A DNA stretch of 64,000 nucleotides from Perognathus longimembris pacificus (lineage: Eukaryota > Chordata > Mammalia > Rodentia > Heteromyidae): NCBI RefSeq assembly GCF_023159225.1, contig NC_063169.1, positions 53,407,934 through 53,471,933 on the forward strand, in the 5' to 3' direction. The notes under the pieces were generated by a model. It did not search any database. It was not told the origin of the DNA and worked only from the letters and a program-made list of their open reading frames with translations. Within the stretch, counting starts at the first letter, position 1. The number at the start of each line of letters is the position of its first letter. Position numbers and translations under genes: made by a program. Below, piece after piece: positions 23,950-34,735 of the stretch.

Positions 23950-25255
23950 AGGCATGGCAGAATGGCAATCATCAAGAACATAATAGACAGTAGCAAGTAT
24001 TCAGAGGAAAAAGAGGCAGTAATTTAATATAACTTCAAAATGCAGTATGGAGCTCCACCAAAAAAACTAAAACTTCGGCTGGAGATATGGCCTAGTGGCT
24101 AGGAGTGCCTGCCTCGTATTCATGAGGCCCTGGGTTCAATTCCCCAGCACCACATATACAGAAAATGGCCAGAAGTGGCGCTGTGGCTCAAGTGGCAGAG
24201 TGCTAGCCTTGAGCAAAAAGAAGCCAGGGACAGTGCTCAGGCCCTGAGTCTAAGCCCCAGGACTGGCAAAAAAAAAAAAAAAAAATCACATACTGGCAAT
24301 AAAGGAATCAAACAGAATCTCAAAAAAAAAAAAAACTAAAAATTCAACTATCATACAATCCACCAATACTACTCTTGTGCATTTATCTAAAAGAATGTAA
24401 AACAGAATACAATGGAGACATTTGCACACTGATATTCCCTGCAGCACTATTCACAATAGCCAAACTATGGAATCAATCTCTGTGTCCTACAAATAATGAC
24501 CAGATTAACAAAATGTTGTCGTTATACACAATGGAGTACTATTTAGTCATAGCAAAGAATTAAATTGTATTATTTGCAGCTAATTGGTGAGATTATATTA
24601 AGCAAAGTAAGCCAGGTTCCACAGGACAAAGATCAAGTGTTTTCAATCATTTGGAAGCTAGATCTAAGAGAAAACCACATGTGTGTACAGATGTGTATGA
24701 CCATACTTACATATAAAGTGAGGATATGTATGAAATAATAGGACTGCCTACAGGGACTAGGGGAAAAGAGAAGAAAACAGAATAATAGAAGATGAATAAT
24801 ATTGAAATACATCGCATCTATGCATGCAAATGGCATAATGAAACTCCTTGAAAGCTGTTGAATAATAGGGAGAGTGGGGAATGGGGAAGGAGAGAGGACT
24901 AATCTGATTAAGCTATATGTATGTGTAAAATACCATGGAAAAAAACTACTTTGAACAATTAATACACGTTTTTATAAAAATAAAAAAAAGAAATGACAAG
25001 AATGTAAAGCAGGCCCTGTTTAGGGGTAGGTAGGAGTGGGCAGGGTGGAAAGAGAGAGTGAAGGAGGGAAAAATATGGTTGAAGTAATTTATATTCATAT
25101 ATAAAAATAAAACACTGAAATTGTTTGAAGAAGTAAGGGGTGAGTAAAGGAGAGCCGTGGTGGAGGGGGTGAGCTGGATCTGGCACATTGTGACCCTGTG
25201 TGGAAAGGTCACAATGAAACTCGCCTGTCCATTTAATATATGCAAATACAAACGC
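23950..25255 (+). mobile_element. Older L1 3' region, interrupted
   Basis: CAGAATGGCAATCATCAAGA, TGCAGTATGGAGCTCCACCA, CACTATTCACAATAGCCAAA and ACAATGGAGTACTATTTAGT are the conserved end of L1 ORF2, followed by 3' UTR text to about 24990. A second 3'-UTR-like block (GGTCACAATGAAACT) runs to about 25255. Frames are broken. A SINE at 24077-24285 splits it. Confidence 0.82.
24077..24300 (+). mobile_element. IDL-Geo SINE inside older L1
   Basis: Full dimer with GGTTCAATTCC (a decayed B box) and the older GAGCAAAAAG state, then an A run to 24285. It splits the L1 sequence between AAAACTAAAAC and the following ACTAAAAATTCAAC, so it is younger than that L1. Confidence 0.9.
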
Positions 25256-25550
25256 TTTCAGAAAGATAAGATGGGAAATATTGAGAGAGGTCTCTGCCTA
25301 TGAAATCTAAGCCCCCAGACTTAACACTCATTCTACTCACCATAAACTTAAACTACAAACTGTCAGCTCAGGAAACTCAAGGAAAGTTCAGCAGATTTTT
25401 GCTAAGTGCCTTTTAGCAGCCTGACCCCTTTTCTGAGACTAGAGTGCAAGTAGCAGTCTTTCAGCTATTCTTCCCTAGGCTGCTATTTTCTCACTTATAA
25501 AATAAGGAGAATAAAAGTAGCTCTCCTTACTGGACTGTGATCATCCAATG

Positions 25551-25561
25551 GGGGGGGGGGG
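25551..25561. repeat. Poly-G run
   Basis: About 11 consecutive G next to a short ATCCAATG; unusual in intron and error-prone in assembly. Confidence 0.8.
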
Positions 25562-25739
25562 AACAAGACAATATCCTCACTGTGATGTGTTTGAAAGTGC
25601 TTTGTAAACTCCAGAGCATTATACAGATACTGTGTTTGAGGCATCTATGAGGAAGATAGCACTCAACTCTTCTGGACACTTTGCTTCCACCACTGACCAC
25701 CCAACCCATGAGCTTATCAAAAGCTAACAGCATTCCCTT

Positions 25740-26035
25740 ATATACTCTGTTTGTATGTATGTAGGGATTGAATTCAAGGCCTTGAGCTTGCTTAGCAAAC
25801 ACTCTACCACTTGAGCCATGTCCCCAATCAAGTCCTTTTGCTTCCAGTTTGTTTTCCCAAACAGGACATGATCCTCTTATCTCTGCCTCATGAGTAGCTG
25901 GGATAACAGGCATGTGCCACCACTGTTTGGCGTGTGTTTTGAGATCATTTGCTACCTTTTGTCCAAGCTGGCTTCAAACTGTGACTCCTATCTCACCTGA
26001 GTAGCTGGAATTACAGATGTGCACAGCCATGTCGA
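25740..26035 (-). mobile_element. Composite 7SL/ID SINE, antisense
   Basis: The + strand reads an antisense ID-like 3' end (CTCTACCACTTGAGCCATG) and two antisense 7SL-like blocks, CATGAGTAGCTGGGATAACA and CTGAGTAGCTGGAATTACA. It belongs with the multi-monomer elements at 17.7 and 19.1 kb. Confidence 0.65.
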
Positions 26036-26286
26036 GGCGTTCATATTTTAAGTGTACTCTTCTATCACTTCCTTCCTCCTCTCATTTTGCTTAATCTCTT
26101 TTATTATCCTCTTGTCTCCTTTTATTTCAAAACTTGTATCATTCTTTAATATCAATACCAGAATAAAAACAGCAAGTTACATCAAGCATAAGAAATAAGG
26201 TACCAACATAAAATTCAAAGCAGAGAATACTTCAAGAGCTAGCAGCTTGTGTTTTATCATTTCAAGAACACTGGAGACCCTCTCTT

Positions 26287-26342
26287 GGGGGGCATTTTGA
26301 GCATTGGGGGGGCATTTTGAGCATGGGGGGCATTTTGAGCAT
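26287..26342. repeat. 19-bp minisatellite, three copies
   Basis: Unit G(6-7)CATTTTGAGCAT repeated at 26287-26305, 26306-26324 and 26325-26342, differing only in G-run length and one T. Confidence 0.95.
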
Positions 26343-26845
26343 GGGCTACAATGGATGAGATCACATCCAGGCCTATTAGCCTCAAGGGTTAGGAAAGGAG
26401 ACAGAAACGCTGTCCCTCCTGCTCCTAGATTGAGGTCCCAGTGTTAGCATAAGTGTGAGAGAAAGTGGTTTATGGGCAGATTTCACTGATCCTCTCATTG
26501 ATACCCCTGGAATGGAAGGCCTCCCTGATTAAGCATTTCTACCTCTCACCAGTATAATTGCTAGGATATGGAATAACTGATGGCTCTGGTCTTCTACTCT
26601 TCACCAGCAGAGAGCAAGCCCTTGGAGTCCATCATGTACCCATCAGCACAGAAAGCATGATGGAGAAATGCAAGTCACGTGGTGTGTACAGTCCCCGCTT
26701 CACAGTTCCAAAGAGTGTGAACCAGTACTGGGTACCAGGCAACCAGGGATATTTTCCAGATTCTGACCATGGCACTTTAAAATATGCCATTTACAAATGA
26801 GGCAGCTGAGGTGGAGAGAAGTTAGACTCTCAAGATCACATGGGG

Positions 26846-27075
26846 ACTTGGTCACTGGTGGCTCAGGCCTGTCATTGTAACTACTCAGGAGGCTGAGGAT
26901 CATGGTTCAAAGCCAGTCCAGGCAATAAAGTCTGTGAGACTCTTATCTTCAATTAAGCACCAGAAAACCAGACATGGTGCTGTGGCTCAAAGTGGTAGAG
27001 TGCTGTGCTTTAGCAAAAGAGCTCAGGGACAGCATCCAGGTCCTGAGTTCAAGGTCCACAACTGACCCAGAAAGG
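26846..27075 (+). mobile_element. B1/Geo chimeric SINE
   Basis: GGTGGCTCAGGCCTGTCATT, GGATCATGGTTCAAAGCCAG and CTGTGGCTCAAAGTGGTAGA give the left and right halves; it ends GTTCAAGGTCCACAACTGAC. It lies 0.7 kb before the first PDE7B exon here, in the sense orientation. Confidence 0.85.
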
Positions 27076-27748
27076 GGGCGGGAAGGGGTTGAAGCCTGGT
27101 GTCTCCAAAACTATCTTATTTTAAAGACCACCCTCTTTCCCACTCTACTTTACCTTATTTTAATTGGGAAGACAGGACATTCACATGAAAAAGTAAAATG
27201 AACACTGCCATTAAAGGAAGCCTGCAAAGAAATGAGTACCAAAAGGTCTCCCATAGTGCAGTGGAATCTTCTCTGAAGTCAGCTTAGTTCTACATACCCC
27301 AGACCCTCAGCCACCTTTGTACCTATGGTAGCCTGAGGGGAAGGAAGTGGACAGGCCAGTCCAAAACACATTGTGCTGGAAGCCAGAGCCAGGGAAGAAC
27401 AAAAGCTATAACCCCAACAGGCCATTTGATCTCCTAGCCCCAGATACTGCATCTTTAAGGCCCTGACAAGTAATTTTTTAAGACTGAAGACATAATTTGC
27501 TGTCACTTTCACAGATCAGGCCAATACAAGAAAGCAATCATTCATTTGTTAGAGAATTGCTAGGTGCATTGCCCTCAGCATGAATTAAACATCCCTTCCT
27601 ATCTCTCTCTTAGGTGAAAGGGAGTTAGTATCTAAGCCACACCTGGTGTGGGTTCTGTGAGCATAACTGGTTATAGAGGATTTACAGAGGAAAAGTGAGT
27701 CCACTTGGCAATGTCTTCAAACATTTGTCTGGCTTTTCTGTTTTCTAG

Positions 27749-27832
27749 GAGATGTACGACTAAGGGGTCAGACTGGGGTTCCTGCCGAACGCCGTGGCTC
27801 CTACCCATTCATTGACTTCCGCCTACTTAACA
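27749..27832 (+). CDS. PDE7B: PDE7B internal exon, about residues 28-56
   Basis: Part of cAMP-specific phosphodiesterase 7B, a high-affinity enzyme that hydrolyses cAMP to 5'-AMP and is known from brain (striatum) and other tissues. The 84-nt exon begins with the last two bases of a Gly codon, reads 27 codons (GDVRLRGQTG, then PAERRGSYPFIDFRLLN), and ends one base into the next codon. The acceptor is a pyrimidine tract ending TTTTCTAG and the donor is GTGAGT. RRGS fits the PKA consensus R-R-X-S (Ser about residue 45), and a similar ERRGS segment occurs in the paralogue PDE7A. The peptide matches what I recall of rodent PDE7B and differs from human at a few positions (Val for Ile, Pro for Arg). 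No stop or frameshift is present. The N-terminal exon that should precede it was not found in the 27.7 kb upstream. Confidence 0.96.
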
Positions 27833-28227
27833 GTGAGTAATCAAGTGGACCTAGGAAGGAACAAACGTTGCTGGTTTTTTTCTTCACAAAGGAAAAATCC
27901 TCACTTCCCTTTCAACTTCAAAACCTCCTGAGGTCTATCTTCCTTCCTCCATGTCTGTCCCCCTAACTGGAAGTGAACCCTTTGTCTTTGGATTTCCACC
28001 CTGGTAAAGTAATTTCCAGTGACAGGCCAGGCTTCACCTCTCCAAGCTGCAGGAAGGCCAACTTCAAAATTGTGAACAATGTACACAAGGAAGGTAGTCT
28101 TTTCATTTTCTAGCATCTGGTCTCTATGTGCAGCTTGGACTATACTAGAAGAGATTATATTTTATTGTTAGAACTTTACAGGGGGTGCTATTTACAGTTA
28201 TTTACATTTGTTTTCTTTTTCTTTTTC

Positions 28228-28285
28228 TTTTATTTTTTGTCAGTCATGGGGCTTAAACTCAGGGCCACAGCTGCCGTTGCTATAT
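28228..28285 (-). mobile_element. Geo right-half fragment, antisense
   Basis: GTCAGTCATGGGGCTTAAAC followed by TCAGGGCC, behind a T-rich tract, is the antisense 3' end of the IDL-Geo/B1-Geo families; homology fades after about 60 bp. Confidence 0.5.
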
Positions 28286-30578
28286 CCCCATTGTCTTATT
28301 CCCACTTGTCTAACCCAAGACCTTGAGGTGTGTTCTTGCCATCCTGATAAAACTCAGACATGGTGAAGTTTGCTGTCTGCACCTGCAGCTTTCTCCCTGT
28401 ATTCTGAACGAACACATTGTTTTTCCTTCCCCGTTCCATTACTACTCATTTGAAATTTTGCTCACACTTGGATTCACCTTTTTTTTTTTCAACCTCAAGT
28501 TCCTTTGGAAACCCCAGCCAATAACCAGTCATCATTTCCAATTTCGTATCTTCTCTCCTAATCATCTTTCACCTTAGACTTGTGGTAAGCGGGGGAGGGG
28601 GAAGAGATCAATTTCACCATTCAAGGCAAGGTTTTCAGTGTTTGGTTCTCCTATCATAACTCATCTATCAATTTCAAAGTGCTGGATTGCCTCCACAGAG
28701 TATTACTTTTCTTTGACATAAACAAGCTCAGCTCCAGGGGTAATCTGATTTACCTCGACCTCTGGAAATTACTAGGAGAAATTAGAACTTGCTATTGCTG
28801 ATCTTTAGATCCTTCAAAGACCAATGGGAGATGGATATGTTTGTATTTTCCTGGACTATTAACCTCTCCTATCAGTGTGCAGTGTCTGGTTTGTTTGGTT
28901 TGGTTTGGTTTTTAGCTCTTTTAGAGATACAGAAACTTGGAGTAACTCTTTCTGTACAACAGACAAATTACCCCTCTCACACTCCCTGAGAAATACTTTT
29001 TAGGATTGAGAACTGAGCCGTTAGCTATTGGACACATCTTGGGGGAGTCTCTTTTCCCTTACCTGTCAGTAGGACCCCAAATAGGCTGTTTTTAACTTCT
29101 TGAAAATCACACCTTTGCTTGTCTTAACTGTATGAATTTTAGGTCCCAGGCAGTTCTATCAAGCAGGGCAGAGATAAACAAACGTGTCCAATTCACTATA
29201 GGACAGAACTTTCCAGTGACATCACATTCTGAAAGCCAGAAAATTCCCCTCTCAATAGTAGAAAAGGATGTTATTTTGTGGTTTCCAACGTAAGCCATGA
29301 GAAAACTAGGAAAATGGGAAACACATACACATATCTTTATAATTCCAATGTTCTACAAAATGGTCTTTGCGAGTGTGACTGGGGAATATTTAATTGTCTA
29401 CATCACAGGCACCTGGATATAAAAATGCACGTAGGTGTTGTTTTTTTATTAATGGTAATTTGCTTCTTTTATTTCTTAATCTGAAACAAGTATAAATATG
29501 TATATATATTTAAAGAGAAATTGATTGCAAGAAATATTTCATTGACATAGCAGTCACTATATAAAAGATCACCTGTGAGTAGCTACTACCCTGCCACCCC
29601 TCTGCTGGGAGACTCCTGGTACCTTCGTTCTGCCCAGTTTCCTTCCCTGGCCCTACAGGTTGTGTGTCCTCCATTCCTATTCCTCCCTACCCGTGGTCGT
29701 GAGCCTTCCTCACTGAGTGACAGTGTTCATCACCCACCCGATGTGTCCTTTCCATTCTTTTCAGCATTCTATTGTGGAAAACTCATCTGCTCTTGTCCCT
29801 TTACACACAACATATATGAAGGGGATAGTCATTTACCTTCATTGTATTTTGCTTTATATGTGGTTTCCACCTTTTTCAAATGTGTAAATAAGCTACCAGA
29901 TGCCAAATGATCCCTTTATAGTTCCTAGCCACTCCGTAACTATATAGTTAACATCCCAGTTAAAGACACTAAAGAGTCTCCTCTAAAAGATTGTGTTAAA
30001 TAGGTCTAAATGAAAATCATCCACTGGCCACCTTTAAATGGACATCACAGAAAGGGCTGAAAGCCTGATTTTTCCCTTATTTATATTCTCCCCCACCCCT
30101 CTCAATAATACCTACATACATGCTGTCTAGTTAAAACTAAACCCCTAACATGATTATGATTGTCCTCCAGTTTCCTAACTTAGCAATTACAGCAGCTGGT
30201 AACCATGTAGCACTAGGTATGTGGACAGATGTAGCGATAAGGATGTAGACATTGTCACAAAAACTATATTATGTATGGCATAGCTCCTGCTGCTATTTCA
30301 TAAGTCTACCATCCACTAATTCTTTTTAATCTCATTCATGTCCTTGTTGAGACTTGCCTGCGTGTTAATATGTTCTTTCTGTCTAAAGAGAAACATATTA
30401 GAATATTTGGGAATCTAATACATGTGTTTTTTTAGCTAACTGGTTCCAACTCAACAAGGAAAGCCTCAAACTAGCATAAAGCAGCTCTTTATGTCATTAA
30501 CTTTAATTCTGAGTCCATTTCTTCCACAGATGGTCATAGACCAAAGCTTCATTTTTTTTCTTAAATGTTTGCAGTTTG

Positions 30579-30584
<6 letters not shown>

Positions 30585-30642
<58 letters not shown>
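30585..30642. repeat. (TC)n microsatellite
   Basis: About 29 perfect TC units. Confidence 0.98.
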
Positions 30643-30645
<3 letters not shown>

Positions 30646-31016
30646 AGAATCTGATCTACAACTTTAAAAAAATAAGATTTATAGGAAAGAATAAATTAAT
30701 CTAGCATCTATTCCCTGGTTGACCATTTGTGCAGCCTTCCTTCTGAAATGCCTAGTCAAATCTACACAACTTCTCTTCCCTATGCACAACACCCCTGCCT
30801 GTTCCCTTTCTACTGCACACTTCAGAATTGGCTTCAAATCACTGGAACATGCATAAGGAAAATTGGGTTAAATAGTAAAAGTCATTGCATTGTTCTATTG
30901 TTCCCCTCAGACATAGTCCCCAACTGTCTCAACAGACAAGGGACAACATGATTCATACCTAGAATAATTTATCTTTTCTCAGAGCCATGTTTCTACATAC
31001 TAAAACAGATCATTAA

Positions 31017-31238
31017 AGCCAGACTCTGATGGCTCACACCTGTAATCCTAGCTACTAAGGAGGCTGAGATCTGAGGATCCATGTTGAAACTCAGCACCAG
31101 CAGACAAATCTGAAAGACTCTTATCTCCTAATTAACCATGCAAAAGCTGAAAGTGAAAGAATGGCTCGTGTACTAAAATACTACAGGAGCAAAAAGGCTA
31201 AGTGACATCATAAGACCCTGAGTTCAAGGCCCACTACC

Positions 31239-31239
<1 letters not shown>
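31017..31239 (+). mobile_element. B1/Geo chimeric SINE
   Basis: GATGGCTCACACCTGTAATC, AAGGAGGCTGAGATCTGAGG and the end CCTGAGTTCAAGGCCCACTA, with a diverged right half. Its tail has become a (CA)n tract. Confidence 0.85.

Positions 31240-31295
<56 letters not shown>
31240..31295. repeat. (CA)n microsatellite in SINE tail
   Basis: About 28 perfect CA units directly at the 3' end of the preceding SINE, where an A-rich tail would be. Confidence 0.97.
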
Positions 31296-31296
<1 letters not shown>

Positions 31297-31778
31297 AGAT
31301 AACTAGAATGCAAGTAGGCAATTTATAGCCCATTTACCAAATCTGCTCCCCTTCCTCTGCCTGATTTGGATCAAAAAGTCTATTGGACAATGCTGTCATA
31401 CAGATTTCTTTTCCTGTCTGCCATCTAGGGCTACTTTCACATTATGATAACACAGGAGTTGCAACAACAAAAAAAGTCTAGTCACAAAGCCCAAGTATCT
31501 AGTCCATAGCCCTTCATTACAAGAGGTTGCCAACCCCTGAGTTAAAAGATCTTAAAAAATTGAGAACTGTCTTTTGACATTCAATCCAGTCTATTTCCCT
31601 TTGTTAATGACTTTTTTTCTTTTGAATTTCAAGTACCATTACTTTACTTTCAAGAATGTACTTAACACCAAAGTATGGAAGTAAAACAGAATATGAATCT
31701 CCCTATTCAACTAGATTTAAAATTCCAATTTGAAATTATAATTTCTAATTGCAGAAATAGTCTTCTTCTAGGAGAGGG

Positions 31779-31779
<1 letters not shown>

Positions 31780-31836
<57 letters not shown>
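31780..31836. repeat. (GT)n microsatellite
   Basis: About 28 perfect GT units. Confidence 0.98.
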
Positions 31837-31837
<1 letters not shown>

Positions 31838-32479
31838 GGAGGATAAAGGAGAGAGGAGAGAGTCCTACCATACCCAGATCCCTGTTCTAAATGTAAAATG
31901 GCTTGCCTGGTACAGCCCTTGTTTGTACTTGTTGTCCAAATATTCTTAATAATAAGGCCATCTTTTACTCCCAGTTTGTCCTGGTTACACAATAAATTAC
32001 AGGCCAAGTGCTTATCATGTTGTCCCACAAAAGGTACTTTAAAACATACAAGAAATTCAAGAGAGCACGATGATCATAGTTAAGAACAAATGTATTACAT
32101 GTAAGTTGCTGAGAGTATATTTGTTAAATATTCTTACTATCACAAAGAAATGAATATGTGAGGTAATACATAGCTCACTTAGCTTCAGTTACTCATTCCA
32201 CCCTGTATAGTTAATTCAAAATATCACCCTGTATATCATAGCTATATACACTTTTTATGGGTTTGTTTAAAGAATAATATAGAAGATGTACCCCCCACCC
32301 CAGGAATTAAGATCAAATCACCTTCCTCAGAGAGTCTCAAAGCAATCGAAATACATAAGACAAAATTACTTGTTGAAAGCCAGTTTTGGTTTTTTGTTTG
32401 CATTTTACCCAACGGCATCTTTGTGAATTTCTAGAAGCTTCTCTGCAGAAGTAGCAAGAAACTGTGGCCCTAACGCCAT

Positions 32480-33060
32480 AAAACTCCAAAGAGAGATGGC
32501 TTTGTACCCTAAACTTGGTGGAGGAGAAAAGTGCAGAAGAGAGAAGCAATTATATTTCAGTCCTGAAGAAGTACTAAAACAGACAAGTGAAGGAGGGCAG
32601 GAGCGATGGAAATATAACAGCTCTATCTTCCCAGTGCTGGCTTCCTGTAGATGTATTTCACTTACCAGCTATATTGAGCGGGAAACAGGAGAGAATATGT
32701 TGACAAGAAAGGTGCTTAGACATGGACAGGGAGGTGAGAATGGTGGAGGAATCGCAAACTTCAGAAAGCAGGCAGCTCTGTCTCCTGATTTAATATAATC
32801 AGTAGCCTGAGTAGATAATGACTAGGTTGGGATGTTTCCATGGCAACGTCTCAGAACAACAAGATGTGATTTCCACACTGGCTCAGCAGAGGAAGTGACA
32901 TACAAAGAAAACATTCCCAGGGATGGGAGGGGGGAGAGGATGAGGGAAGTAGCCCAGTGCTGCAGCAGGAAGTTTCAGGGCACAAATTTCAGTTACTACA
33001 GACAGCCTGGTGCTCCAAACCAGCCAGGGGCTTTACAGTAGTAGGTTAATTGGCTATTTG
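32480..33060. other. Unique intron block with motif cluster
   Basis: No repeat recognised over nearly 600 bp. It contains an RFX X-box, an ETS-like AGGAAGTGAC (32889-32898) and balanced base composition. A candidate enhancer by inference only. Confidence 0.3.
32834..32847. promoter_or_regulatory. RFX X-box match
   Basis: GTTTCCATGGCAAC; the complement GTTGCCATGGAAAC fits the RFX consensus GTNRCCNNRGYAAC closely and is nearly palindromic. RFX factors act in ciliated, neural and immune cells. No binding evidence. Confidence 0.45.
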
Positions 33061-33319
33061 GCTTTTCCTGCCTGTTAATTTGCTAATCTTTATCTTTAAA
33101 AGGTATATTCCTCTAGACTTGCCTCTCCGGGCAGGGCTAGCTACACAAACACCAGGTCATTTTTGTAAGAGTTAAAAAAGATTTCACTGTGATTACGATT
33201 TTCAAAATAGAACCAAATAGGCAGCCACTTGTACGGATGTATATGTAATGGCCTTTTATGAAGACATGACCCAGAGACTCCGTTCTTTTCCTAAAGCTGC
33301 CATCTAAAACATAGCACAA

Positions 33320-33509
33320 GGGCTAGGAATATGGCCTAGTGGTAGAGTGCTTGCCTTGCATACATGAAGCCCTGGGTTCGATTCCTCAGCGCCACATAAA
33401 CAGAAATAGCCAGAAATGGCTCTGTGGCTCAAGTGGTAGAGTGCTAGCCTTGAGCAAAAAAGAAGCCAGAGGCAGTGCTCAAGCCCTGAGTCCAAGTCCC
33501 AGGACTGGC
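33320..33509 (+). mobile_element. IDL-Geo SINE with AAT tail
   Basis: Full dimer from GGGCTAGGAATATGGCCTAG to CCAGGACTGGCA. The 14-bp duplication TAAAACATAGCACA (33305-33318 and 33553-33566) encloses the SINE and its tail. B box GGTTCGATTCC intact. Confidence 0.93.

Positions 33510-33552
<43 letters not shown>
33510..33552. repeat. (ATA)n microsatellite in SINE tail
   Basis: About 14 ATA/AAT units forming the 3' tail of the preceding SINE, inside its target duplication. Confidence 0.95.
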
Positions 33553-33677
33553 TAAAACATAGCACATCAGGTGGCCATTGTTGCTACATACATCATATTC
33601 AGTAAAGACTGTCAATCACAAGCCACTCCACAGGTTCCAAAACCATCTGTACCAAGTTATTAAGATGGAGGAGACAG

Positions 33678-33873
33678 GGCTGGGGATATGGCCTAGTGGC
33701 AAGAGTGCTTGCCTCGTATACATGAGGCCCTGGGTTCAATTCCCCAGCACCACATATACAGAAAATGGCCAGAAGTGGCGCTGTGGCTCAAGTGGCAGAG
33801 TGCTAGCCTTGAGCAAAAAGAAGCCAGGAACAGTGCTCGGGCCCTGAGTCTAAGCCCCAGGACTGGCCAAAAA
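33678..33873 (+). mobile_element. IDL-Geo SINE
   Basis: Full dimer. Perfect 16-bp duplication AAGATGGAGGAGACAG (33662-33677 and 33874-33889). Older diagnostic state (GAGCAAAAAG). Short tail. Confidence 0.94.
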
Positions 33874-33968
33874 AAGATGGAGGAGACAGTTTCCTTGCAG
33901 AATCCATCATCTAAGAGATAGCTGGTAGCAAATGGTGGCAACATTGCACTAATTTAAAGGCATCTTTT

Positions 33969-34182
33969 TTTTTTTTTTTTTTTTTTTTTGGCCAGTCCTG
34001 GGCCTTGGACTCAGGGCCTGAGCACTGTCCCTGGCTTCTTCCCGCTCAAGGCTAGCACTCTGCCACTTGAGCCACAGCGCCACTTCTGGCGGTTTTCTGT
34101 ATATGTGGTGCTGGGGAATCGAACCTGGGGCCTCGTGTATCCAAGGCAGGCACTCTTGCCACTAGGCTATATCCCCAGCCCC
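33969..34182 (-). mobile_element. IDL-Geo SINE, young subfamily, antisense
   Basis: Antisense full dimer with about 25 T at its left. Perfect 14-bp duplication TAAAGGCATCTTTT (33955-33968 and 34183-34196). It carries TTCCCGCTC, the young diagnostic state, and lies 95 bp from the sense copy to its left. Confidence 0.94.
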
Positions 34183-34639
34183 TAAAGGCATCTTTTAACG
34201 TTACCTATAAGGGCCAGACACCCTGTAGAGCATCTGGACAAAAAAACCAATCTTCCAGAGTTGGTTTGGAAGTAGTCTCCCTGAGAAGATGCTACTGCCC
34301 TCCACTCCCAGCCCTGTGCTCCCCCAGCCAAGACCCCTCCAGACTTCTCACTCTGGGCTGTGCCAGCATGTAACACCCCACAGTTGCAAAATTCAATATT
34401 TACCTTCCTCTAGAAGAAAGCCAGGGCTCTGGTTGTGGTTGTGGTACTTCCTGGCTCTGCTGGATGGGACTTCATGATGTGCTCTCGGGGCTCTGGCTCA
34501 AGATTCCCAGCACTTCGGCTGCGGAAGTTCCAGGCTTGCAGCATGGTTAGCCACCAAAAAAAAAAAAGGCCACTGCGTCGCAGAAGACAGAGTCGGCAGT
34601 GTCCTGGGTGTTTCACTTATTCCCCATCACTGTTCTGTC

Positions 34640-34735
34640 AGTAAAGGTCCACTGGAGAGCACCTATGCAGGGCACTGTGGCAGGTGCTGGAGATGCAAAG
34701 AATGTGACAAGGGCACTACCCATAAGCAAATACAC
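34640..34735. mobile_element. Possible L2 fossil
   Basis: GGAGAGCACCTATGCAGGGC and CAGGTGCTGGAGATGCAAAG resemble the L2-type line GAGCACCTACTATGTGCCAGGCACTGTGCTAGGTGCTGGGG. Diverged. Confidence 0.45.

Larger units (their letters stand above)
1..27748 (+). other. PDE7B: PDE7B upstream intron (partial)
   Basis: Intron 5' of the first visible exon; its 5' end is outside the window. It is AT-rich, has no CpG island, and every open frame in it is short, low-complexity or inside a repeat. I looked for the conserved PDE7B N-terminus (Met-Ser-Cys-Leu-Met-Val...) joined to a donor and did not find it, so transcription of the canonical isoform probably starts further upstream. Stretches not covered by other entries (for example 1.1-6.7, 11.2-11.8, 13.4-13.9 and 14.2-15.0 kb) look like unique intron. 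Confidence 0.85.

Noticed and set aside
1..27748. PDE7B first coding exon or alternative first exon
   Set aside because: No ATG-led segment matching the known N-terminus and followed by a phase-2 donor was found; I cannot exclude an unknown alternative exon.
33304..33615. Open frames through SINE and microsatellite (poly-Tyr or poly-Asn)
   Set aside because: Created by the ATA/AAT tail of an IDL-Geo SINE.
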